This document shows positions 1-7,958 of a stretch of 64,000 nt of DNA, one piece after another. Position 1 is the stretch's first letter. Every line of letters begins with the position of its first letter. The notes under the pieces were generated by a model that saw only the letters and a list, made by a program, of their open reading frames with translations, was not told the origin of the DNA and ran no database searches. A program made the position numbers and the translations under genes. The stretch is from Flavobacteriales bacterium (GTDB lineage: Bacteria > Bacteroidota > Bacteroidia > Flavobacteriales > Flavobacteriaceae), in assembly GCA_011524905.1 (NCBI GenBank), contig WTJI01000039.1, forward strand, positions 1 through 64,000. Reading direction: 5' to 3'.

Positions 1-76
1 GGGTGGAAGATCGGTCTCGAACCGACGACCTCCTGAACCACAATCAGGCGCTCTAACCAACTGAGCTACAACCACC
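1..76 (-). tRNA. tRNA-His (GTG)
   Basis: The reverse complement folds as a tRNA with anticodon GTG inside the stem CCTGA/TCAGG, a standard D-arm and a TTCGAGA T-loop. The extra 5' G (G-1) opposite discriminator C73, the hallmark recognised by HisRS, is encoded in the DNA. Odd point: the acceptor stem reads GTGGTTG against CTTCCAC, which leaves tandem U-U mismatches at 5:68 and 6:67. The gene touches the window edge, so the sequence after C73 is not visible. A strong promoter lies directly upstream. Confidence 0.93.
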
Positions 77-84
77 ATTTTTGG

Positions 85-114
85 CAAAAATAAAGCAAAA
101 GCTACGTTTTGCAA
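85..114 (-). promoter_or_regulatory. Bacteroidetes-type promoter of tRNA-His
   Basis: On the minus strand TTG, a 19-base spacer and TATTTTTG match the Bacteroidetes housekeeping sigma consensus TTG-N19-TAnnTTTG. The expected start site is only a few bases before G-1 of the tRNA, so the 5' leader would be very short. Confidence 0.75.
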
Positions 115-139
115 AATTAAAATGATACTACTTCGTAGC

Positions 140-859
140 CTATAATAAAGCTTCCCAAGAGTCAACGGCAACGGGCTTTTCCACCGTAAATCCCTCGGCA
201 GCAGCTATCCCAACAAGGCGACCCAAATTTTGCGCTCTATAACGCACACTTTCCAAAAAGTTTTTACTGCTGATGGGGGTTTCGGGAGCCGCAGATTGTG
301 GATCATAAAATTGAGAGGTATAGGCTTGTACGGCTTCTAGTTTAATATCCAAAAAATCTGATATATCCAGGCATATATCGGGTGTGATATCTTTCCACTG
401 AATATAATGAAGTACCTGCTTGGGACGCCATGAAGATTGAAGCCCACCAGTTGCGCTAGTAGTTTCTATTTTAGATAGACCACTCAAAAAGCATGCTTTA
501 CTCACCAAGTCACTACCCTGTGCATGGTCGGGGTGACGATCACGAATAGCATTACACAATACAATTTCAGGTTGGTATTTGCGTATTTTTTGTATCAGTT
601 GCATTTGATGCGAGACATCGTTGGCAAAAAATCCGTCTGCAAAATTCATATTTTCTCGAAAAGCAACTTTCAAAATGGTAGCAGCCTTTTGGGCCTCTTT
701 TTTGCGTAAAGCTGGGGTACCGCGCGTACCCAACTCACCTGCTGTTAAATCTATTACACCTACTTTTTTTCCAGCTGCTGTGCTTTTTGCTATCGTTCCT
801 GCTGCACCTAATTCTACATCATCGGGATGGGCACCAAAAGCCAAAATATCTACTTTCAT
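140..859 (-). CDS. bshB1: Bacillithiol biosynthesis deacetylase BshB1
   Basis: PIG-L/LmbE-family zinc deacetylase of 239 residues. In bacillithiol synthesis it removes the acetyl group from GlcNAc-malate, before BshC adds cysteine. The zinc motif AHPDDVE is at residues 10-16 and a second histidine motif, HPDH, is near residue 110. The TRGTP segment is typical of the BshB1 subgroup. It is the last gene of an operon: its ATG overlaps the upstream stop as ATGA. bshA and bshC are not in this window. Cytoplasmic. The family call is firm; the substrate is inferred from the family and from Bacteroidetes using bacillithiol. Confidence 0.9.
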   Translation of the reverse strand: MKVDILAFGAHPDDVELGAAGTIAKSTAAGKKVGVIDLTAGELGTRGTPALRKKEAQKAATILKVAFRENMNFADGFFANDVSHQMQLIQKIRKYQPEIVLCNAIRDRHPDHAQGSDLVSKACFLSGLSKIETTSATGGLQSSWRPKQVLHYIQWKDITPDICLDISDFLDIKLEAVQAYTSQFYDPQSAAPETPISSKNFLESVRYRAQNLGRLVGIAAAEGFTVEKPVAVDSWEALL

Positions 860-2010
860 GGCTTTGCTTTTTGAAGTGCTTGATCAATATCTGCTGATAA
901 ATCTTCAAAAGCCTCAATACCCGTTGAAAAGCGAAGTAAGCTTGGTGTGATGCCCTGCTCCAATCGCTCTGTTTCGGTTAGCAAGGCATGTGAAGCCAAT
1001 CGAGGCTGTAAGATGGTACTCTCTACCCCTGCCAAACTCATTGCGGGCTTGATCAACTCCAGACTCTTAAAAAATCGAGAAACATCTATGTTGTTGTCTA
1101 CTTCAAAAGATAGCATACCGCCAAAACCTTTCATCTGTTTTTTTGCCAATTGATGATCGGGGTGACTGGATAGGCCTGGATAATGAACTGCAACAATATC
1201 GGGATGCTGCGCTAAATAAGCGGCCAAAGCCTGGGCATTTTCATTTTGGGCCTTGACACGTAAGTATAGCGTTTTGATACTGCGTTCTAATAGCCAAACA
1301 GTCATATCGCTTAGACTTCCGCCATAATTTATAGCTGACTGATAGATTCGGTCAATAAAAGCTTGTGAACTCATTACGGCACCAGCCGTAATATCGGAGT
1401 GTCCCCCTAAATATTTTGTGGCTGAATGAACAACAACATCTATGCCCCAGGCGATTGGGTTTTGGTTTACAGGACTAGCAAATGTATTGTCAATCATTGT
1501 CCAAATTCCCTTGGCTTTAGCCAATTCAGCAAGGGCTGCTAAATCCACCAATTTTAAAAGTGGGTTACTCGGTGTTTCAATATATAAGCCTTTTGTATTT
1601 GGACGTATCAATTGACTAAAATCTTCTGCTTGAAGACCATCTGTAAAATCAAATTCGATGCCCTGTTTGGGAAATTCGGTTTTAACAAAATTACGGGTAC
1701 CCCCATAGATATCATTTTGAAAAACAACATGGTCACCGTGTTTGAGCAAACCAAGCAGAGCTGTGCTGACAGCGGCCATCCCTGAACCAAAAACCAAGGC
1801 GTGTTCTGCCCCTTCCAAGGCAGCCAATTTGAGTTGCAACCCTTCTTGATTCGGCGTATTGTAATAACGTGGGTATCGCTTGATATCAACCTGCTCAAAA
1901 GCATAAGCCGTGGACAGATACATAGGTGAGACGACCCCTTTATAAACAGGGTCTTTCACTTCGCCCGTGTGCACACATTGCGTCCGAAAATCTTTAGCCT
2001 TCGTCATCAT
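856..2010 (-). CDS. PLP-dependent trans-sulfuration enzyme (cystathionine gamma-synthase/lyase family)
   Basis: Cys/Met metabolism PLP enzyme of 384 residues, a full-length fold type I member. The PLP-binding lysine is Lys199 in SATKYLGGHSD, and the upstream VVHSATKY context is typical. Members interconvert cysteine, homocysteine and cystathionine; synthase and lyase cannot be separated by eye. It sits between a glutathione peroxidase and bshB1 with ATGA overlaps on both sides, which suggests it supplies or recycles cysteine for thiol metabolism. That link is inference. Two adjacent ATG codons start the frame. Confidence 0.88.
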   Translation of the reverse strand: MMTKAKDFRTQCVHTGEVKDPVYKGVVSPMYLSTAYAFEQVDIKRYPRYYNTPNQEGLQLKLAALEGAEHALVFGSGMAAVSTALLGLLKHGDHVVFQNDIYGGTRNFVKTEFPKQGIEFDFTDGLQAEDFSQLIRPNTKGLYIETPSNPLLKLVDLAALAELAKAKGIWTMIDNTFASPVNQNPIAWGIDVVVHSATKYLGGHSDITAGAVMSSQAFIDRIYQSAINYGGSLSDMTVWLLERSIKTLYLRVKAQNENAQALAAYLAQHPDIVAVHYPGLSSHPDHQLAKKQMKGFGGMLSFEVDNNIDVSRFFKSLELIKPAMSLAGVESTILQPRLASHALLTETERLEQGITPSLLRFSTGIEAFEDLSADIDQALQKAKP

Positions 2011-2564
2011 TCATTTAACCATGCAATAACTTCTGGATCATCGGGTTGGGTTCTGGGAGCGATTACCTTCTCCAAACGACCATCTTTGCCAATCAGATAT
2101 TTTTGAAAATTCCAAGTTACTTTGGAATCCATCACTCCATTTTCAATTTCAGAAGTCAAAAACTGATAAATAGGATGCATGTCTTTGCCCTTTACAGAAA
2201 TTTTGGACATCATCGGAAAAGTTACCCCGTAATTGGCTTTACAAAAAGCAGCAATTTCTTCGTCTGTTCCGGGTTCTTGGCGCAAAAAGTTGTTGGCAGG
2301 AAAACCAACAATTACAAAATCCTTTTCTTGGTATTTTTCATACAAAGCTTGTAAGTCTTGATACTGCGGGGTTAAGCCACACTTGGAAGCCGTATTTACC
2401 ACCATGATTTTTTTTCCTTTGAGTGAGCTAAAATCAAAGGGTTGTCCGCTGATATCGTCAACCTTAAACTGAAAGATAGTTTGTGCCATAGTTGTGTTGT
2501 TTTGTGCCATTAGGGGAATACTAAATAGCATAAGTAAGCTCCCCATAAAAATGGAATACTTCAT
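2007..2564 (-). CDS. Glutathione peroxidase family protein, exported
   Basis: Thiol peroxidase of the GPx fold that reduces peroxides. The catalytic cysteine (not selenocysteine) is Cys62 in NTASKCGLT; the FPANNF block and the WNFQKYLI block that positions the active site are present. The track start at 2606 gives an untypical leader; the ATG at 2564 gives the signal peptide MKYSIFMGSLLMLFSIPLMAQ, so I moved the start. The mature enzyme is probably periplasmic, and its electron donor is more likely thioredoxin or another thiol than glutathione. First gene of the operon with the PLP enzyme and bshB1 (stop overlaps the next ATG). Confidence 0.9.
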   Translation of the reverse strand: MKYSIFMGSLLMLFSIPLMAQNNTTMAQTIFQFKVDDISGQPFDFSSLKGKKIMVVNTASKCGLTPQYQDLQALYEKYQEKDFVIVGFPANNFLRQEPGTDEEIAAFCKANYGVTFPMMSKISVKGKDMHPIYQFLTSEIENGVMDSKVTWNFQKYLIGKDGRLEKVIAPRTQPDDPEVIAWLNE

Positions 2565-2742
2565 GAATTTTTTTTGGCAAATTACATTTTTAATGGGGAA
2601 GTACAAACTGTACGCTTTGAAACTGAATCACCCAAAAAATGCCAGGGGTGTATTTTATTGACGAAGGGCCGTTATTATTCCATTTCGGCCATGCAAGTAC
2701 AAAGTAAATATCGAAAAATAAATGACTCTGATAGCTTGATAA

Positions 2743-3033
2743 TCAGATGATTTCGGCACTTAATCCTGCGTCAAGAAGCGCCTTACATCTAGGTTCAAGG
2801 TCTGTGTAGGGACCTGTTTTAACGGCACATCTACCCGTGTAATGAACCAGAATGGCGCATTGTTCAGCTTGCTGAGGGGTATGCTCGCAAACTTTAATTA
2901 AAACTTCAATGACATGGGTAAAGGTATTTACATCGTCATTATACAATATTATTTCATGCTCTTTTTCCTCAGCCGTTTCAACGACAATCAATTCGTCTGG
3001 TTCAACTGCTGGTTGTTTTTTAGCTTTCAGCAC
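2743..3033 (-). CDS. clpS: ATP-dependent Clp protease adaptor ClpS
   Basis: Small N-degron adaptor that delivers substrates to ClpA/ClpC-type unfoldases. The conserved core EIILYNDDVNTFTHVIEVL, the HTPQQAEQCAILVHYTGRC block and a C-terminal LLDAGLSAEI match the family. The ORF track begins at 3075 inside prmA. I prefer GTG at 3033, which gives 96 residues, the usual size, and only a 14-base overlap with the prmA stop; ATG at 3057 is the alternative. It is the last gene of the tpiA-prmA-clpS group. Confidence 0.88.
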   Translation of the reverse strand: MLKAKKQPAVEPDELIVVETAEEKEHEIILYNDDVNTFTHVIEVLIKVCEHTPQQAEQCAILVHYTGRCAVKTGPYTDLEPRCKALLDAGLSAEII

Positions 3034-3859
3034 GAAAAAGCATGGCGACCCAATCATTTTTTTGTTTTGTAGCAACGTTATTTAGACCCAATGTAGTCAT
3101 TTGCTTCGAAATGGAAGCCACATCCTTTTGATAAAATCCGCTCAATAGTATTCGCCCATTTTCCCTGAGCACCTGCTGGTAAGCTTGCATTTGCTCCAAC
3201 AAAACATTGCGATTGATATTTGCAATAACCCAATCAAATGTCCCCTGATCGCTGGGAACCGTGTCTCTTTGTAAAGCGTTTATATTGTCACAGTGATTGT
3301 GCCGGGCATTTTCAAGCGTGTTTTCAATACACCAAGGTTCTATATCTACCCCCAGAACAGAAGCGGCTCCGAGCAAAGAGGCAGCTATTCCCAATACACC
3401 CGTACCACAACCCATATCCAAAACAGTCCTTTCTCTGACATCATTTTCCAACAAATGGGACAACATCAAGTAGGTCGTTTCATGGTGACCCGTACCGAAG
3501 CTCATTTTAGGGTCTATGATAATTTCCAAGGGATAATCAGCAGCTTCGTGGAATGTGGCACGAACCCGACAACGATTATCTACAACAACAGCTGCAAAGT
3601 CTTTTTCCCACGTTGCGTTCCAGTTTTGGGGTGCAATTGTTTCCTGTGTGAAACTAATTTGAACTTCGGACTTGTGTAATAAGTCCAATTTTTGAACAGC
3701 AGATGATATATTGGCATCGTTCTGAATATAGGCAACTACACCTTTGTTGGTTTCTTCAAAACTTTCAAACCCCAATACTGCCAACTCTGCAATTAGAATT
3801 TCTGTGTAGGGCTGAAGGGGTTCAATCCTAAAATTCAAGGCTGTATAGGGTACGGACAT
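3020..3859 (-). CDS. prmA: Ribosomal protein L11 methyltransferase PrmA
   Basis: SAM-dependent methyltransferase of 279 residues that trimethylates ribosomal protein L11. The N-terminal L11-recognition region is followed by the DPKMSFGTGHHETT signature and the SAM-binding motif VLDMGCGTGVLGIAA; the ANINRNVLL motif matches the N(I/P)-type catalytic segment of PrmA. It starts 4 bases after the tpiA stop and its 3' end overlaps clpS, so the genes are co-transcribed. Cytoplasmic. Confidence 0.93.
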   Translation of the reverse strand: MSVPYTALNFRIEPLQPYTEILIAELAVLGFESFEETNKGVVAYIQNDANISSAVQKLDLLHKSEVQISFTQETIAPQNWNATWEKDFAAVVVDNRCRVRATFHEAADYPLEIIIDPKMSFGTGHHETTYLMLSHLLENDVRERTVLDMGCGTGVLGIAASLLGAASVLGVDIEPWCIENTLENARHNHCDNINALQRDTVPSDQGTFDWVIANINRNVLLEQMQAYQQVLRENGRILLSGFYQKDVASISKQMTTLGLNNVATKQKNDWVAMLFRAES

Positions 3860-3863
3860 AAGA

Positions 3864-4613
3864 TCAAATGGCGTTGACTATTTCCATAAAATCATCGGCG
3901 TCGAGGGCGGCACCCCCAATCAATCCACCATCTACATCAGCTTGTGAAAAGAGCGCTTCGGCATTATTGGGTTTTACGCTCCCACCATATAAAATACTAG
4001 TCTGTGCAGCAATTTGTTCACTACCTTTTTCAGCTAAAAGTGACCGTATAAATGCATGCATTTCTTGGGCCTGCTTTGGACTTGCTGTCTCACCTGTACC
4101 TATGGCCCAAACAGGCTCATAGGCTAGAATGACTTTATCCCAGTCTAGTGCATCAACGTCAAAAAGAGCTTTTTCCAACTGCGCTTGAACCACATCAAAA
4201 TGTTGACCTGACTTTCGGTCGGCTAATTCTTCACCAAAACAAAAAATCATTTCAATACCAGCCAAACTTGCTGCTGCTGTTTTTTCTGCTAAACTGCTAT
4301 TTGTTTCGTTGAAATAGGCACGCCTTTCAGAATGGCCCAATAATGTTGTGTTGACGCCAATACTCTTAAGCATCGACGCCGATACCTCACCCGTATAAGC
4401 ACCCGATTCAGCGGCATGCATATTTTGTGAAACAACACCCAATACAGTACCTTGCGCTTGCTGCGCCAGCCTATCAAGAAAAATCATTGGAGGGGCTATC
4501 ATTACCCTAACATCTGTTGGGAGTTTTCTTTGTAGCAAAGCATCAACTAAAGTTTGGGATGCTGCTGCGTCTTTGTTCATTTTCCAGTTTCCAGCTACTA
4601 TTTTCTGTCTCAT
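3864..4613 (-). CDS. tpiA: Triose-phosphate isomerase
   Basis: Glycolytic enzyme interconverting dihydroxyacetone phosphate and glyceraldehyde 3-phosphate; 249 residues, normal length. Catalytic Lys11 lies in GNWKMN, the electrophilic histidine in LLGHSERR, and the catalytic glutamate in AYEPVWAIGTG with the flexible loop following; the phosphate-binding ILYGGSVKPNN is near the C terminus. It lies 8 bases downstream of the permease gene and 4 bases upstream of prmA. Confidence 0.97.
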   Translation of the reverse strand: MRQKIVAGNWKMNKDAAASQTLVDALLQRKLPTDVRVMIAPPMIFLDRLAQQAQGTVLGVVSQNMHAAESGAYTGEVSASMLKSIGVNTTLLGHSERRAYFNETNSSLAEKTAAASLAGIEMIFCFGEELADRKSGQHFDVVQAQLEKALFDVDALDWDKVILAYEPVWAIGTGETASPKQAQEMHAFIRSLLAEKGSEQIAAQTSILYGGSVKPNNAEALFSQADVDGGLIGGAALDADDFMEIVNAI

Positions 4614-4621
4614 TTTTTTGT

Positions 4622-5698
4622 TTAATTGATTTTAACTTGTGGATCGATTAGGGTGTAGATGAGATCCACAAAAATATTAATTACTATAAATAAAAAGGCG
4701 ATGGTTAAAACGGATCCCATCAAAACAGGTATGTCTAAAAAATTGAGAGCCGTCACAATTTCTTTACCTAGCCCCTTCCACCCAAAAATATATTCAACAA
4801 ATACGGCTCCAGCCAACATCGACGCAAAGTATCCTGATAAAGCGGTGATAACTGGGTTCATTGCATTTTTTAATGCATGGCGAACCAATACTTGTTGCTT
4901 GCTTAGCCCCTTAGCATAAGCTGTTTTGATATACTCTTGCGTATAGACGTCTAAAAGGCTACTGCGGGTAAGCTGGGTAATAACTGCTACAGGTCGAATG
5001 CCCAAAACCAAAGCAGGCAAAATTAGGTTGCTCCATTGTATCTGTCGTCCCATGCCAAAATCGTCTATTTCATAAAAACTTCCTGTCATATTAAGCTGTG
5101 TCCAATCGTGCCACACATAACCAAATAGCCAAGAGAATAGGATGGCGCTCAAAAAAGAGGGCACACTCATACCAAGCGTACTAATAAAAAGGATGGATTG
5201 GTCCCAAAGGGTCTGGTGGTATGTCATCGATAAAACACCTAAAAATATCCCCAAGATTAAGGCTACCGTAATAGCACTCACCGCCAGCACTATCGTGTTG
5301 GGAAGTGTTTCCGCCAATACCGCCGAGACAGCTTTGCCTTGCTTTTGATAAGAGGTTCGTAAGTAAGGCCACTTCAGCACCCATTGCTGTGAAGCAGTCT
5401 GAAGTAAAAGTAACCCGCTGTGCTTTTTAGGGTCAAAGTAATTAAAAGCGTTAGGATCCGTCGAATGGAACGAGAGGGGCGACAAATCATTGATGTAAAA
5501 GGCATATTGCTTGTACATAGGCAGATTAAATCCATATTTTTGTTTAAGTGCAGCCAATTGCTCACTCCCCTCATTTTGATCGAGCATCATTTGTGCGGGA
5601 TCGCCAGGAAGAACGCTAAATATCAAGAATACTAAAGTAGCTACTCCCCATAGAGTAAATAAGCCGTTGGAAATTTTATGCCACAGAAAACGCCCCAT
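4622..5698 (-). CDS. ABC transporter permease, DppB/OppB-like
   Basis: Inner-membrane permease of 358 residues. An N-terminal helix with the FSVLPGDPAQMMLDQ region is followed by a soluble segment and about five further helices. The EAA loop EYIKTAYAKGLSKQQVLVRHALKNAMNPV, which docks the ATPase, identifies a binding-protein-dependent dipeptide/oligopeptide/nickel permease of the DppB type. No DppC, ATPase or substrate-binding protein gene is next to it. It begins exactly where the DUF1599 stop ends (zero-base gap). The substrate cannot be told. Confidence 0.85.
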   Translation of the reverse strand: MGRFLWHKISNGLFTLWGVATLVFLIFSVLPGDPAQMMLDQNEGSEQLAALKQKYGFNLPMYKQYAFYINDLSPLSFHSTDPNAFNYFDPKKHSGLLLLQTASQQWVLKWPYLRTSYQKQGKAVSAVLAETLPNTIVLAVSAITVALILGIFLGVLSMTYHQTLWDQSILFISTLGMSVPSFLSAILFSWLFGYVWHDWTQLNMTGSFYEIDDFGMGRQIQWSNLILPALVLGIRPVAVITQLTRSSLLDVYTQEYIKTAYAKGLSKQQVLVRHALKNAMNPVITALSGYFASMLAGAVFVEYIFGWKGLGKEIVTALNFLDIPVLMGSVLTIAFLFIVINIFVDLIYTLIDPQVKIN

Positions 5699-6280
5699 TT
5701 AGTTTTTGGATTCAAGATGGATCAGCGCAAAAATCGCGTAGTTAATCATATCTTGATAGTTGGCGTCGGTACCTTCACTAACCAATGTTTTCCCATGGTT
5801 GTTTTCAATTTGCTTGACCCGAAGCAGTTTTTGCAAAATCAGATCAGTCAGTGAACTTACCCGCATATCACGCCATGCCTCGCCATAGTCATGATTCTTA
5901 TTTTGCATTAGTTGGTAGGTTTCTTTTATTTTTTGATCATAGGCCGCCAAAGATGCTTCCAAGGACAAGTCTGGTTGCTCAACAGGCCCCATTTCCATTT
6001 GAATCAGTGCCATGACGGAATAATTAACGATTCCAACGAATTCTGCTTCCTGCCCCTCCATTATTTTTTGGTCATCTTTTTGCTGTAAAGAACGGATGCG
6101 TTGCGCCTTTATAAATATCTGGTCTGTCAAAGAGGGTAAACGAAGAATACGCCAGGCGCTCCCATAGTCTTGCATTTTTTTTGAAAAAAGAGAACGACAT
6201 TGGGCAACAACTTGTTTATATTCTGAATCGGTTTGCGTCACAGCTGCTGTATTTTGGCGTAAATTTCGGCAAAATATCAT
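5699..6280 (-). CDS. DUF1599 domain protein, two repeats
   Basis: Protein of unknown function found across Bacteroidetes. Two copies of the same unit are visible: KMQDYGSAWRILRLPSLTDQIFIKAQRIRSLQ and, about 90 residues later, KNHDYGEAWRDMRVSSLTDLILQKLLRVKQIE, each followed by a VNYS/INYA-type helix. The track start at 6382 runs into folP on the other strand. ATG at 6280 gives 193 residues and leaves 37 bases to the folP start. It heads the minus-strand permease-tpiA-prmA-clpS operon. The biochemical role is unknown to me. Confidence 0.85.
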   Translation of the reverse strand: MIFCRNLRQNTAAVTQTDSEYKQVVAQCRSLFSKKMQDYGSAWRILRLPSLTDQIFIKAQRIRSLQQKDDQKIMEGQEAEFVGIVNYSVMALIQMEMGPVEQPDLSLEASLAAYDQKIKETYQLMQNKNHDYGEAWRDMRVSSLTDLILQKLLRVKQIENNHGKTLVSEGTDANYQDMINYAIFALIHLESKN

Positions 6281-6317
6281 AGGGAAAAGCTGAATCTGAA
6301 AAATTTTATTAAAAAGC

Positions 6318-7139
6318 ATGACACTTAACTGCCAAGGCGCAATGATTGACCTCAATACCCCAAGAGTGATGGGCATACTCAATTTGACCCCTGATTCTTT
6401 TTACGATGGAGGCCGATACAATGAAGTGCTATCTGCCCAAAAACAAACAGAAAAAATGATAGAAGATGGGGCGACCTTTATTGACGTAGGTGCGGCTAGT
6501 AGCAAACCGGGCGCCAACATACTCAGTCCGTCCGAAGAAGAAAAACGATTGTTTCCAATCTTAAAAGCATTATTGCGCAGTTTTCCAGATTCATTATTCT
6601 CCATCGACACCTATCACAGCATTACGGCGGAAAAAGCATTAGACATGGGGATAGCTATGATTAATGATATTTCTGGCGGAAATTTGGATACCAATATGTA
6701 CGAAACTGTCGGACGTTTTTCCGTACCCTACGTGTGCATGCACATGCAAGGAAATCCAAAAAATATGCAGAATAAACCCACTTATGATGCGATTATTGAA
6801 GAGCAATTACTTTTCTTCTCAAGAAAAATAAAACAAATCCAAGAAGCTGGTGTTCATGATGTGATTATTGATCCAGGCTTTGGTTTTGGTAAAACTACGG
6901 CCCACAACTTTGAAATTCTGAATGGATTGGAACATTACAATCGGCTTAAAGCTCCTATAATGGTTGGCTTGTCGCGTAAATCTATGATCTATAAAACGCT
7001 GGGTATAACAGCAGTGGAAGCACTCAATGGCACTACTGCTTTACATGTGGTAGCCCTTCAAAAAGGGGCTCATTTACTAAGGGTGCATGATGTTAAAGAA
7101 GCGGTTCAAACCATTGATTTGTTGCAAGCCCTCAATTAG
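6318..7139 (+). CDS. folP: Dihydropteroate synthase
   Basis: Folate synthesis enzyme that condenses p-aminobenzoate with the pterin diphosphate; the target of sulfonamides. 273 residues with the TIM-barrel motifs VMGILNLTPDSFYDGG, FIDVGAASSKPGA, SIDTYHS, INDISGG, DPGFGFGKT and GLSRKSMI in the expected order. ATG 6318 is used; ATG 6342 would also keep the first motif. It is divergent from DUF1599 across a very short gap and 27 bases upstream of cdaA, the usual Bacteroidetes neighbour. A GTP cyclohydrolase (folE) of the same pathway is 12 kb away. Confidence 0.96.
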   Translation: MTLNCQGAMIDLNTPRVMGILNLTPDSFYDGGRYNEVLSAQKQTEKMIEDGATFIDVGAASSKPGANILSPSEEEKRLFPILKALLRSFPDSLFSIDTYHSITAEKALDMGIAMINDISGGNLDTNMYETVGRFSVPYVCMHMQGNPKNMQNKPTYDAIIEEQLLFFSRKIKQIQEAGVHDVIIDPGFGFGKTTAHNFEILNGLEHYNRLKAPIMVGLSRKSMIYKTLGITAVEALNGTTALHVVALQKGAHLLRVHDVKEAVQTIDLLQALN

Positions 7140-7166
7140 TTTGCTATTTTTACCAAAACAGCTTCT

Positions 7167-7958
7167 TTGAATCGATTCGAATTTTTAGAAATTACTTTTA
7201 TCGATGTCCTTGACATCCTCCTTGTTGCTGTTCTTCTTTTTTATTTATATCGGCTCGTTAAGGGTACTGTTGCCATCAATATTTTTGTCGGGATTGTTAT
7301 CATTTATTTGATTTGGAAGCTTACTGATGTGCTCAAAATGGACGTCCTCAGTAATATTTTAGGGAATTTTATCAGTGTTGGATTTTTTGCATTAATTGTA
7401 GTTTTTCAACAAGAAATAAGAAAATTTCTTTTGTTGATTGGTTCGACCAATTTCGCATCAAGACGGAATATTGTTCGATATTTTAATTTTTTAGATCAAC
7501 GGCAAGCACAATTGAGTCAACTCAATTTTGAGGCACTTTTCACTGCCTGCCAAACCATGTCCAAAGACCGAACAGGGGCTATTATCGTTTTGGAACGCAA
7601 CAATAGCCTTGAGTTTTTAAAAGACACGGGGGAGGCAACTCAAATTGAATTAACGCAAGGTATTCTTGAAGCCATCTTTTTTAAAAATGGCCCCCTACAC
7701 GACGGGGCGATTTTGGTTAAAGACAACCAGATTGTTGCTACGCGGGTTATCCTCCCCGTCACAAAAAAAACGGATATTCCTTCGCGCTTTGGATTACGAC
7801 ATCGGGCAGCCATAGGTGTTTCTGAAAAAACAGATGCTGTTGTTTTGGTTTTGTCAGAACAAACGGGCAAACTATCCTATTTTAAAGATGGGGCCCTCGT
7901 ACCCTATAAAGATGTTGAGGCACTCAAAAAAATCTTAGAAGAAGATTTATTACAATAA
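7167..7958 (+). CDS. cdaA: Diadenylate cyclase CdaA (c-di-AMP synthase)
   Basis: Membrane enzyme that makes cyclic di-AMP from two ATP. Three N-terminal transmembrane helices (about residues 10-90) precede the DisA_N cyclase domain with both catalytic motifs: HDGAILV (DGA) and GLRHRAAIG (RHR). 263 residues, usual length. The reading frame opens with TTG (7167); no closer ATG keeps the first helix. It follows folP and no CdaR-like gene follows. Its stop abuts the stop of the convergent ABC transporter with no terminator between them. Confidence 0.95.
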   Translation: MNRFEFLEITFIDVLDILLVAVLLFYLYRLVKGTVAINIFVGIVIIYLIWKLTDVLKMDVLSNILGNFISVGFFALIVVFQQEIRKFLLLIGSTNFASRRNIVRYFNFLDQRQAQLSQLNFEALFTACQTMSKDRTGAIIVLERNNSLEFLKDTGEATQIELTQGILEAIFFKNGPLHDGAILVKDNQIVATRVILPVTKKTDIPSRFGLRHRAAIGVSEKTDAVVLVLSEQTGKLSYFKDGALVPYKDVEALKKILEEDLLQ

